DNA from: Gyrodactylus bullatarudis
Lineage: Eukaryota > Platyhelminthes > Monogenea > Gyrodactylidea > Gyrodactylidae
Assembly: GCA_012064415.1 (NCBI GenBank)
Contig: SSNU01000104.1
Span: 381,089-445,088, forward strand
Length of the DNA: 64,000 nt
Direction: 5' to 3'
This document shows positions 32,868-44,776 of the stretch, piece by piece (the stretch's first letter is position 1; every line of letters begins with the position of its first letter). A model generated the notes under the pieces. That model made no database searches and had not been told where the DNA came from. It saw only the letters and a program-made list of their open reading frames with translations. Made by a program: the position numbers and the translations under genes.

Positions 32868-35634
32868 CCCCCCCCTTTGTAACGAGCAGGCCTGCGGGCA
32901 TTACGCGGTGGTTGGACTCCCTCGGGGGTTCCAGTTGTTTGAGTTCCTTCGACACTATTGACTTCTTGGACGTCCTGGGCATCTGGCGTCTCTATTATCC
33001 CATCTTCAGGAAATAAGTATCGCTTTTTAACGTGGTTTGCGTGTCTCACTGTCTTTCTCCCTTCATCGGATTTTATCGAGATCATCTGATTGCTGGGCTG
33101 TGTTACTACACCTTTCAACCATTTGATAAGGGTCTTCTCGAAGTACCACACCGTTTCTCCTGTTTTAAAACATTCGACCTCCTTCGATGTTTGGATGCGT
33201 CTTGGGGCACTTAACGGGTTGACCAGAGATAGATTGGTTTGGATCTTACGACCATACATGACTTCATTTAGAGTCTTCCCTCCTAATAGATCAGATGGCG
33301 TGTTTCGATAGTAGGTCAAGAAGATCCGTATTGTCTCAGCCCTTGGTGTGTCCGAGTGCTTCGCAAGACATCTTTTGAAAGTATTGACAAATCGTTCAGC
33401 CAGTCCGTTCGATTGTGGGTGATATGCAGGTGACTTCAAGTGTTGGATTCCGTTTTGGGAGCACCAGTTCTCGAATTCATTTGAAGTGAATTGCGTACCG
33501 TTGTCGGAGACTAGCGTTGCTGGCAGTCCATGCCTCGTTATGAGATCTTTAAATATCTGTATGACCTTTTGTGAATTGGGATTGGTTAACTGGAATACTT
33601 CTGGGTACTTCGAAAAAGCATCAACAATTATTAAGAGATAGATTGATTTGTCCACAAGACCCGCAAAATCTATGTGCACACGTTCCCATGGACCACTTGG
33701 CTTTGGCCAATGCGAAATTTCCTTTTGTGGACGGAGACGGCTGTTCCGTTGACACTCATCACAAGCTTGATTATGTCTTGATCAAGGCTTAACAAGTAGA
33801 CCTCCTTCCTCGGTATTGCTTTCATAGCTGGTATGTCCTTTATGGATTTCGTCGATAACCGTTTTCTGAAGACTGTTGGGTATTACAACTCTTTCGTTCA
33901 GAAGAATACAACCGCTTTCCAGTTCCAGATTCTTTCTTTTTAAATGATCAATTTCGTGTCGTCGTCTACTGTGTCTTTCCAATTTGAGGCGATCTGCTTT
34001 TTTACTTTGGATAAAATGGGGTCATCGTCTGTTTCTTGTGCGACTATATCAAAGTCCAGTGGAGCGATTTTAGTATTCAAAGGTGTATAACCAATCGCAG
34101 TGATCACAAATTCGTCAACCTCGTTCTTAGCAATCAACCGAGAGAGCGTGTCCGCGTAGCCGAAATCCTTTGTGCCAACGTGTTCGATGTCGAAGTCATA
34201 ACTTCGTAGTTGGATTGCCCATCGTTGCAACTTCCTCGATGTAGTTTGGCTCACACCCTCCTACGGATCGAAGATGTTCAGCAGGGGCATGTGATCTGTC
34301 TGCAACGTGAATTTTCTGCCTGCAAGATATTTATGGAGATGAGTTATAGCATAAACAATTGCAAAAATTTCCTTATTAATCTGATCGTAATTTTTCTGCG
34401 CTTCGGATAAGGTTTTGGAAATGAAGATTAACGGGCACCATCCTCTACTCTCCTTTTGCATGAGCGTCGCACCGATACCATAGGATGAAGCGTCTGCAGC
34501 TAGCATTAGGGGTTTTGCCGGATCAAAATGCGTGAGTAATGTTCGAACTGCGATTGCCTTGTTTAATGCTTCAAAGTCACGTTGGTTTTCCTTGGACCAA
34601 GAGAAGACGGCGTTCTTTTTCATCAACGGACCAAATGACCGTTAAAGTTTGTGCAAATCACTAATAAAAGGGCCGGAGAAGTTGACAAGTCCCAAGAAGG
34701 AATGGAGTTCGTCTTTTGATGTTGGTGGTCTCAATGCCTGCAGGTCTTCAACTTTCTTTGGGTCCGGTCGTCTGCCATTCTCATCCAGGATACATCCGAG
34801 ATATGAAACTGATTTCATGCAAAAATTTGATTTGTCTATGTTGATTTTCAACCCGCTTGAGGACAGTCGTTTCACCACATTGATGCTGCGCTGTACTTCT
34901 GATTTTGCCCAAATGAGGATGTCGTCGATCTAGGGGGCCACTCCATTCAAACCTTCAAGAACCATCTCGACAATCTGCTGAAATATTTTCGGTGCTGGTT
35001 TCACTCCATAAGTCAATCTATTGTTTCTTAACAGGCCGATAGGGGTGTTGACGGTCATCAAAGGCTTGGAACTCTCTGTTAATTCGATTTGCAAAAAAGC
35101 TTGAGAAAGGTCTATATTGGTGAATAACTTAGCCTTATGTATTTTCGTGAAGATTTCCTCAAAAGTCGGGAGTTCGTAACCGTGATCCTGGAGTTGGTTA
35201 TTCAGTCCTGTTGAATAATCGGTACAGATTCGTAGCTTGTTGTCCTTTTTCATGACAGTAAGGATTGGAGCTGCCCATTCTGCATATTTCACCTTCTCGT
35301 ACACATTTGCCTCTACCAGACGGTTTAACTCTTTGCTCACTTCTTCCTGGAGTGCGAATGCAACCAGTCTCTTCTTGCAGAATACTGGTGTAGCTTCTTT
35401 CTTGAGTACTAGGTTTGCTTTATACTTGCAGATTCCTGTGGCGTTGTCATTCAATTCTTTGATGAATTCGAGTGCTTCTTTCTTGTTCCACTTCTTGTTC
35501 GGAGGTAGAGAGTTTATTGCAAAACTGTTGATTGGGATGTCGAAGAGCCCGAACTGTTCGAACAGATCTGCTCCAAAGATCGGCGTACAGGTGTCTTTTA
35601 CTATGAAGAAATTACTTTTATCGCTAATTTTATA
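32858..35634 (-). pseudogene. Pol remnant: protease end, RT, RNase H, integrase
   Basis: From 35,625 downward: the protease tail IFGADLFEQFGL; RT blocks (KLRICTDYS, FTNIDLSQAF); the catalytic loop near 34,925 reads stop-IDD instead of having an aromatic residue first; RNase H (LAADASSYGIG, YDQINKEIFAIVYA, LQTDHMPL); then the integrase core (VDAFSKYPEVF, LVSDNGTQFTS, HPQSNGLAERFVNTFK). In-frame stops lie at 34932-34930, 34644-34642 and 34263-34261. A frameshift lies near 33,960, and there is damage around 33,790 in the zinc-binding part. It is non-functional. Confidence 0.9.
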
Positions 35635-35644
35635 ACAAAGTAAT

Positions 35645-36774
35645 CAACCTTTTTCTTCATAAAACTTAAACGAACATGTTGAGTCAGTCAGAAGAAGTTA
35701 CCTTGGACCAAACTTGAGACCACTTATCAAGGTGTCATTACGTGTCATTTTCAAGTTTAAAGCAGCAGGCTTTGTAGTAAATTTCAAGATTGACAAGCAA
35801 GATAAGAAAATTATTTTCCATAGTAAAGATGGAAAAATCAATAAAATAAAATATATATAATAGATACAAAAGTTAGATTGATAATACGGGTGAACTGATT
35901 TTCAAGTAGAATTTTACGTAGATTCCGGAAAATTTCTAATTCACCAAGATTTAGCGCAATTTGCAATGAACGGGACTTGAATTTTGATTCATAAAATCCA
36001 TTTCATCCACTGAGCAATTGGTGTTTGGAAAACTTTATGAAGGTTTCACCTGAGGTGTATTTCATTGATTTTTTTTCTTTTTGGTTTTCTCCTAGGGGTG
36101 TTGAGCTTGGATAATTCCTTATTTAATCTTGGAAAAAATTAAACTTTTGGGAAAGATTCAAAATTATTCAAGAATTCGTTTGATATAATTTCTAAGCAAA
36201 CTTTTTACTTTTATTATGCTAAATATTGATCCATTTTCTTCAGAATTTAGATTAGACTTGGAACTCATCAATTTAGTTATCAATTGATTTCACTTGAAAA
36301 ATATGTGGAATTCACGAAACCACGATTCAATACGACTAGTATTGAGGACCAAAATTACCTTTTGAACAAGTATTTATCAAATCAATATTGAAATATTAAT
36401 ACCTTTTCAATACATACAATTAATATAAGATAAGAGTCTATCTAATTCATCGGCGTTATCTAAAAATAAATGTGTTCAAAAGTTACCAGACAATTTAAAT
36501 GAAAAATATATATTCATAGGATGACAAAAAAACCGGAACTTCGTTTGGATAATTTTTCCTCTGGAACGCGTGTCATAAATTTTCTCAAAATTTCTTCTCG
36601 CATGTAAGAAGTTGAAAGAAGAAAAAAATATTTCTTCAATTCCTAATTTTTAACCTATGAATGCCTTGAGAGTATTAACCGAGACAATAATTATTGTTAT
36701 TATATACACTTTCTTCTATTCTCTGTAACTGAATGATAGTTCGTTTTTCATAAGGTGAAGTTTTCCTTACTGAC
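35645..36774. other. Gene-free stretch
   Basis: AT-rich DNA between the Gypsy fragment and the next foldback fragment. I see no ORF with homology, no terminal repeats and no structured RNA candidate. Confidence 0.4.
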
Positions 36775-36945
36775 TAAGAAGTTAAGCTGGTTAATATGAA
36801 GGTTAAAATTTAATATCTCTTTCATTTTTACTGCTTTAAAATCAGTGAAATTTTGATGATCCAAGATCCCTGAATTATGACGGATATATCCCAAATTTTA
36901 TGGTGATAATTGGTTTCCTTGTCTAATCCTAAAATTTAACTTTCG
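36775..36945. repeat. FB-A left-arm fragment next to a LINE
   Basis: It begins 'aagctggttaatatgaagg', the typical FB-A outer end, and keeps 'gatgatccaagatccctga' and 'tctaatcctaaaattta'. It stops where the LINE coding sequence begins. Confidence 0.55.
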
Positions 36946-36959
36946 ATCATTGATAATTG

Positions 36960-38304
36960 AACAACCTTTATGTAGTTACTTGAACTGGTGTATTCTCGAA
37001 TGTTATCTTCCTCCGGATTGGCTTGTTGTCAAAATCACTCCAATTCCGAAGCAAAAAAATTATTCTGACTATTCTCATCTCCGGCCTATCTCATCTCTCA
37101 ATATTTTTCTATCGATTATCGACTGGTTTTTAACTTCAGAAATTAAGTCATCTTTACCAGTGCCCTTCCTCGATTCATCTCAACATGGTTTCCTCCCCCG
37201 CAAAAACACTTCGAGTAATTTACTCAACTGCCTCGATTTTTCCCTTCCTATTCTAAAAACAAATTCATTTTTAATTATTCACTACCTTGATATATCCAAG
37301 GCTTTTGACAATCTGAAATTCTCATTTATTAAACAAAACTCATTGATCTAAAAATCAATCCAATTTTTATAAATTTAACTATGTATTTCCTGTCTAATAG
37401 AACTCAATATGTCTCTTTTAACTCCACCATTAGCAAACGAGTTGATATTAATTCCGGGGTTCCCCAAGGATCAACTATCGGCCCTCTTCTTTTTAATATT
37501 TATTTCGCTGAAATTCAGCTCCCAAAGGATATTGAGGGTGTCCTTTTAAAATATTCGGATGATTTGAAATTCATCTTTTAAGTAAATAATGCTCTTGACA
37601 TTATTAAAATTAATCAAAACTTCTCCCTTCTTAAAGATTCCCTTGAGGCCATGGGGCTCTATATTAATAGAGATAAATGCAAAATAATGCTCCCATCTGG
37701 CCTCCCTGCAACCCTCTTGGAATCTCTTCTACTTCCTGGAGAAATTGTCTCCTCAACTTCCGACCTGGGTTTCAGTATCAACTCTAATTTAAAAATTGAT
37801 CCATTGTCTAATTTGCCTAGAATTAAGTCACATATATTCATTATAAAAAAATCCTCGTTATCCTTTAATGTAAGATTAAAAGCGTATAAATCACTTATTC
37901 TTATAAAATATATCTTTCCTATTTTACCTAAAATTAATAACTCTCAATGTTTGGAAATAGAAAGGTTCCAATATAGATTCTTACATTCTATTTACCCTCA
38001 CCTTGACTCTTATAATGCACTTATCTTTGTCTCAGGGCTTGAACCACTCTGGGTTCGCAGATATGCATTCTTGGTGAAAATATTCTCGGAAACTTATTCC
38101 CCAACTCAAAGTAGCTATAATCTCCGTAATGATAAATTTAACTCTAATTTTTTATTGTCTGCTTTTTACTCCATTTACACAAAATTCGATTTAGTTGACT
38201 GTGAGAACCTTACTAATCTAAAATTAGTAATGTCTCACATTAGATCCAAATTAGATTGTTCCATTTCCCTTCTCTATTCTTATCTTCATAAACCAGATGA
38301 TTAA
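36960..38304 (+). pseudogene. 5'-truncated LINE reverse transcriptase
   Basis: Three successive plus-strand openings (about 36960-37351, 37381-37581 and 37651-38304) make one RT. They carry PDWLVVKITPIPK, HLRPISSL, HGFLPRKNT and DISKAFD; then SGVPQGSTIGPLLF and YSDD (the palm motif, usually YADD); then the thumb/C-terminal RLKAYKSLI...IERFQYRF. Stops separate the openings. The N-terminal endonuclease is missing, as expected of 5' truncation. The family is jockey/CR1-like by motif order. About 90 bp of 3' UTR may follow; no poly(A) tail is obvious. Confidence 0.85.
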
Positions 38305-41300
38305 TACATTTCTTAGAGATTTACAAGTTTATATTTTTTCAATTTTAATTGTACATTGCCAAATAAACCAGATACATTATTTCATATTGTGTCATTCACA
38401 AGGATATTATGTACAGTAGACCTCGATGAAAATTTCAGATGTTAAAAATTTTTCAGGAGAAAATTGATATGGTATTGTAGATTACTTTAAGCTTTCAAAA
38501 GTCTCATAAAATCGTTTCCTCATAATGCTAAAATGATTTTAGTACTAACATTGAAATATGGTTCGCGGATTTTGATTTTCGTGATACTTAAATAAAAATT
38601 CCTAATTTTGTTTAAGAAACATTTTTAAAATTTGTTTCAATAAGAAAAATTTATAAATAAATTTGCGAATTTGTATCGATAAGATTCATCAGCAGCAAAA
38701 ATATTACAGTCTTTATATTTATTTTAAAATTTATTTTTTATATATCAATAAATACATTGTCTAACAAAAAAAATCATTCTCTTACTTTGAAATCAACAAA
38801 AAATTTCAACTCAAAAATCAAGAAAATAACTCAAGATTTGTCATAAATTTTTCCTCAATTTCACGCAAGTTAAAATCAAACATTCATTTTTGTAAGTAAC
38901 ATTTTTTATCAGATTAATTTTTTTAATAATAATTAAAATCTTGTAAAAACACAAACGTAAAAACATGAGGGTTCATGTTTTTATATAAAAATTCTATTGA
39001 AAAAAAACTGTTGATACCATCCTTCTGGTAGAATGTTTTAGTAACTCTCTTTTAATTTATCAGGAGCAAATAAAGTTTATAAAAATAAAACCAGAGGTGA
39101 CAACACTGAAAACACAACTTTGACAATCGAATAGATAAACAAACACACATTCGACTATTGATGTTAGACAAATTGAACGTTGACTTGATGGCTTTTGGTC
39201 ATTTATGAGATTTCTTTTTTATTCTCTCAATGCGAAAAACATTGTTTCATAAAGTTATGCAATATCATTTTAGATAAGGGCTGTCTGACATTTGAGTAAT
39301 GATGATGACTAAAGGAGCTAGGAGTTCCACCTAACTTGATTAACAACTACACCGGTCCACTGTTAAGTGTTGCTCGCTTATCTCGTGAAACAATCGAATG
39401 ACGTAGGTGCATACTGTACGACAACGTCCTCCTTTCGCAGTATTTTATTTGCAAAAGAGAATGGACAGACATATAGTTATAGTTTGAATAGTGTGACGTA
39501 ATTGTGGATAATTTATATATAGAATGTGGATTTGATTCTTATCTAAGTCCCCACATAACTTACAACATTGAGTTAACTTCTAAGCGTTGAATATGTTAGA
39601 AATTAAAATTCTAACGTATTTAACTAACAGAGGTACGTTTTCCAAAGTCAGGGCCAGAGAGGAAATTAGAAATTGAGTACATTATTCTGAAGATTAGTTT
39701 AAATTAAATTTATTATATTATCTCATTTCGAATCAGAATTAGTTAACACATCATTAAGCCTCCAATCCAATGTTAACATCTGTCTTGTATTTAATTTCTA
39801 ATTTTGGGGAAATCCTTGATAAAATTCGACTCAAATCTCAAATGAATAATTGTATTCTTTGTATTTTTTTTGAAAGTAATGATATTTATACTTTTAACTA
39901 AAAACCTTTGTAAAATCAGCCAACATTTTTGAAAATTCATATAATGATTTAACTAATATTAAAGCATTAGATCGCATATTAGATCTAAATTAAATTAAGA
40001 TTAAATTAAAAGTCTACTTTATCTTCAATAATTCCAGAATGATTTAATGAAATTTCTCGAAGGTCATTATTTTTATTATCTTAATTTCTATTACGTAACC
40101 TTTTTCAAATTTGTATTAACTTATTGCCATCAGATCCAGATAACATTAAATCTTTATTGTATTTCACCGTATTGAACTTGTATATTTTTTATTTTTATTT
40201 TGTATATATTTATTAAGAATGAAAATAAATATTTTCTAACAAAAAAAACTAAGAAATATCCATCATTTAAGAATGATAATAAAGATGTTTGATATGAAGT
40301 TAGGAATCTATGATTTTTACGAAAACCTGAATTTTTCATTAAAGATATTTTTGCTCATTTTGCCCACTTTTACGATTTGAAGATAAAAATTCGGTAGGAT
40401 TGTACTTTCCCGGACAACGAACCGAAGGGTTCGGGTGGTATATTCGGTATACAAATTTGTATATGCAAATATATTTATTTCTTTACTTTCTAATAAAATT
40501 ATTTTAGCTATTAAGGAGTCTATCAAGACTCCAAGAACAAATAGTCTTTATTCAATATTTAATTGTGAGAGATTGTTTTATCATCTTGAAAAGTAACTCT
40601 ATAATATAGAGTCTATATCCCATACATTTTGAGCAATAGAGAATAAACAGATTTCAGAAACTAAATTATACAAAGGAAGAAATTGAAACCATGGTGATTT
40701 CACATATATTCCTGAATAAAACGGAAATATTTCTGATTAATTTTATCATTAGAGATCATAAAAGATCTCCAGTAGGTGTGATAATTTATGATTTATCACT
40801 CATATCCTGTTTTATGAATGAATAAAGAATCATAAAAACCCCTAGCTAGCTCAATCAAAAATCAAAATTGGAAAAAAATGTGCTATTGGCTCAATGAATT
40901 TTACAAAAATCTCCACTTTTTCAAATCCTAAACAAAGAACACACTGATTCAAGAAAATAGACGATAAAAAAGGTTTTTTCTAATTTTTTAATCTCTAAGT
41001 TGAACATTTTTGTTGATTTCAAACTATGTTTTTTCAAGATCACCATTAGAAAAGGAATAGGATTATCACTATTTAATTTTTGATGCAATAGACAAACAGG
41101 GAAAATGGTCAAGAAATAGATTCGTGAAGAGATACCTGGAGATTTTTAGAATTCGTTTTTACAGATTCAATTCAACCAGAAAAATAAATCTGAGGAAAGA
41201 ATTTCAATCCCATTCAAAAGTTTATTTCCGAAAGTTTGCAACTTTTGAGAAAACAGTCAAGAAAATTGAAAATCGATTAATCCTCTGTTATCTAATTTTC

Positions 41301-42120
41301 TATTACGGATATTGGAATTGAAATGATAGGCGTGTTTTTTGAAAAAAAATTATTGAATTTTTCCTCCATTACATGAAAAATAAAAAAAGTATTTCTTAAT
41401 TTTTCACGGTCGATAATAGTTAGAGAGTGTTGATAGATTCATGTGTGTGTACAGTTGAAATTCTTTATCAGGGTGGTGTATCGTGGTGTTGTATTATAAT
41501 GGGACGAAACAGGAAATTCGTAGCTATTATACAATTCCTTATTTTTTCAACTCACTCGAGGTAGTACCATATATATGAGTATAGACGTTGGTTAATGTGT
41601 GTAAAAAGATTAACTTGAGTATTTTCTCCAGAATGATTCCTCTCTTGAGTTATTATTGCTAAATCTATTTCTAAATGTATAAATGTTTTCATGTGAATAG
41701 AGAGATATCCTTGAAAAACTAACAACAACAACAACAAGTTTCCTCAATTTAAGTATGAAGAAATTTGAATAGAAGCTATACAAATACGTATAAAATAGAA
41801 TCTTCCCTGGAGGAAGGAATTTTAATTGTGAGAAGATTTCTATATTTATATACCTCACGATAATCTTTTTACAATTCAGTATGAATGGACCAATGCATGA
41901 GGAGCAGTAATTTGTTCGCTGCATGTAAACTTTAGTTTTTCTATACTCTTGTAGTGTGAGAAAAAGAATTTTGATATCTTACAGAACAACTCCACATGAT
42001 GCTCACTGAGATTCATTACATTTAGATATCCTCTTCAGATATTTTCGTCTCTGTTTTAATCTAAACTTTGATATTAAGGCATATTTTAACAAAAGCTAAT
42101 TGATATAGTGCTCAATTTTT
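38305..42120. other. Gene-free AT-rich DNA
   Basis: No coding region recognised. Weak FB-A-like blocks occur near 38,780-38,830 and 40,860-41,115. An (AAC)n run is at about 41,721-41,736. Confidence 0.4.
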
Positions 42121-42188
42121 CATCAAGAATTCGAATATTTTTGGAGAGTTTTTGGAAACGTTTGAAGAAAAAAAACTGAAATATATGG

Positions 42189-42503
42189 TCATTAGGGTCC
42201 TTAAGCCTCGTCTCTACATATATTAAGCCTAGAATGACATTTGGAGGTCTTTAACGCTCCCATTTGTATTAAAACTCCTATAAGGTAAAATAAAAATGTC
42301 GTTAATTACCGTGTCGAAAATGCGACACCAAAATTACTGGTAGAAGACCAACTGATTAATTAAAAATTATAATATATTGTAACAAGAAAAATAAATAATC
42401 TCATCTGTTAATCTATTTATTTATTTTAATTGATAAATTTTCGGCCATTTTTCATAATATTTAAGACATGCCTGTATTCTAAATCTCTTAAGGACTCTAA
42501 TGG
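42189..42503. repeat. Possible small inverted-repeat element
   Basis: TCATTAGGGTCCTTAAG at the left and its inverse (15 of 17 matching) at the right enclose about 280 bp of AT-rich non-coding DNA. No target duplication is clear, so it may be a MITE or chance. Confidence 0.3.
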
Positions 42504-43010
42504 TCATTTTCAAATCGCGTTTTGACGAGAAATTCAGATTTTTTCATTTATTTGAAAGTGAAATGGTGATCGAACAAAGTTTTTCAGGATCAGTTTTTAT
42601 GCCAAATCTGTTCAAATGCATAATCACATGAACATTGGGAGCCGAATTTTGATTTTTAGATAATTTTCACTGCATGAAAATGTGCCAAATCTAAACTTTT
42701 TCGATCTTTTAAATCTTAGAAATTTTGTTGGTTCCAGATAGTTGAAGTGAATAAATCTTGATCGACATAACTCAAATCAGGCCATAGAAATTATTCGTTA
42801 TTTTTGTAAGAAATCAATTTTCCATGGAGAAAAATTTTGATTTTATTTTGAAAAAATTATGAATTCATATCAACTAGTTATCAACTTATTAACTGTTTCA
42901 AGATCAAAATTTTACATACGAGAAACGTGACGTTAAGGTGATGAAACCGATCACTCAGAAAAGGTGCTCAACCAAATACACCTTTAGTGTAAACACTCTC
43001 GATTCCAGAC

Positions 43011-43024
43011 AGAGAGAGAGAGAG
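43011..43024 (+). repeat. (AG)n microsatellite
   Basis: Short perfect AG run. A similar run lies in intron 2 of the homeobox gene near 45,496-45,509. Confidence 0.8.
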
Positions 43025-43379
43025 AACGTAATGGAACGTGATCAAATGATAGAACTCCCATTAGCGAAAGGTGATAACAATAGACTAAATCGTGTTTCCC
43101 CTCTGATCAAGAACTAATATGTTTATTGATTATTTTTATACTTAACAATTTCGTGTATTAAGATATATTCTTACTACTAAGGAATTTGAGATCAGAGATC
43201 TCACTTTGGAACTTGATCATAATTATAATTATCTTATTATTATTATATTAAAGGAAATTTTCGATAAAATTAAGATTCAGAATTCCGGTTCTTTAACTTT
43301 TAGATTTTTGTGACTGAAATATTCACGTAAATTTTCAAATACGTCCGAAAATCCACTTAAAATCATATTTGGAAAATTA

Positions 43380-43905
43380 GAAAAAAGATATATATTGGGG
43401 CCATATGTACATTTCACAAAGCATCATCAGTGACAATACTTTAAAAATGACACAAGTTGAGAATTCATTCAAAATAATATTTTACAAATTATGAAAGAAA
43501 TAGTAAATGTCAAAGAAGAATATAATGTAAGCTAAAAAAACACCAAAACTCTCCAATAAGTAGCAACAGTGGAGAGAAAAGTGAAAAAGTTCACACAGAC
43601 CAAGGTAGTTGAAGATTATACGAATAGTTTTTTTGAACACATAAGTTTGGTTTATATCTATTTATGAAGAATTTCTCGTTTACCCAAAGGTCTGTACTGT
43701 CATCCCCTGCATTTTTTGTATAAAATAGAAAAGTTTAAGATTGAAGCTTCATGCCCTTCCTGTCTTAGATGCCTGGTCACCGCTGTGTCTTTCTTAAGAT
43801 GATCGTTCCCTCTAGTTGACAACTTCCTTATTGTACGTCCTATATATGTAGCTCCACAGTCACATTGGAATTTATAAATCAATAGAGTTTTCTCTTCAGG
43901 TTTCA
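43380..43905 (-). pseudogene. Penelope-like element relic with GIY-YIG domain
   Basis: At 43905-43700 the minus strand encodes a GIY-YIG nuclease module: LLIYKFQCDCGATYIGRT, then a DHLKKDTAVTRHL stretch, then FSILYKKCRG, followed by a stop. Penelope-like elements place such a domain after their RT. I find no RT upstream, so the copy is truncated. The downstream part (43,380-43,600) is repeated at 54,900-55,085 in the other orientation and contains CTGATGATG with GAAATG soon after. Confidence 0.72.
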
Positions 43906-44776
43906 GTAAATCTTAATGAATTAGGTTAAACAAGGTATAACTTTTAGATGGCAAACACTTTTCTGATTTCTAAATATTCCTTTTCTTTACAAAACTCACT
44001 TTCTTTATTTAACTCTGATGAACCACATCTATCATCTATCGAGCTGTAAATTTTCTTACAGCGTTAAATATGAGAATTAAACAAAGTATCTAGTGCTTAA
44101 ATTACTGCTTGAATCTTTAACCACGAAACTTGACGATATTTGAAAATTCTAAAAGATTATTCGCTTGCTTAAAATTGCTTAGTTGTGATCTTTTCACTGT
44201 AGAAATTATCGTGACCTTTATCCGGTTTTGATGTCTTTTATAGATACAATACACTCTTATAATTATGTTGTAGATTTATGTATAATTGGATACATTTAAG
44301 AATATCTTAGATATCAATTTGTTTACTTTTACTTTAGTGTATTAGAAAAAAATGCGTTTGCAATAGAGAAATCAGTGCTCTTGAAAGAGTTGGTTTGCTT
44401 TTGAAAGTGTTGGAATAGAGAGGGGAGACATGAAATTGAGTACTATTGAGAAGAGTATACACTAACTAAATAGATTAATTCCTCACCCCCTTCCAACACA
44501 CTGTGGGCATAACTCTTTAGTGTATATATATATTTGAGTACACATATATGTATACACAAGAATAGATTCTTCATATACTCCATCAAAGTACCATATCTAC
44601 TCAACATATGATTGGTTGATAAAGGCAGTAGAGATATAGATTTCCGAATACTTCATTTCCGTGAAAATCATTCAAATATAAATGAAGAAATTTTTGATTA
44701 ATAAAAAAGTCAAACATTTTAAATCTATCTAGCCACTCGGATCTATCTATAGAGTATTTTTTCAAACAAAATTGAA

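Larger units (their letters stand above)
32113..35634 (-). mobile_element. Rearranged, dead Ty3/Gypsy fragment with one internal LTR
   Basis: In minus-strand order the segment contains the end of protease, RT, RNase H, integrase, a polypurine tract, one LTR, a primer-binding-like site, and the first part of gag. An intact element would read LTR-gag-pol-LTR, so this is circularly permuted and lacks the gag-protease junction. It is bounded by ACAAAGTAAT on both sides (32103-32112 and 35635-35644). It is an old non-functional copy, with stops and frameshifts in pol. Confidence 0.8.

Noticed and set aside
35237..35635. 132-codon plus-strand ORF at the pol 5' end
   Set aside because: It is antisense to the protease/RT remnant, whose minus-strand motifs are clear.
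38940..39520. CRISPR array, operon or other bacterial features
   Set aside because: The window is animal DNA with spliceosomal introns. No regularly spaced repeats are present here or elsewhere.
41500..41520. GACGAAAC as a possible fourth hammerhead
   Set aside because: No CUGANGA with a stem II lies at the right distance upstream.
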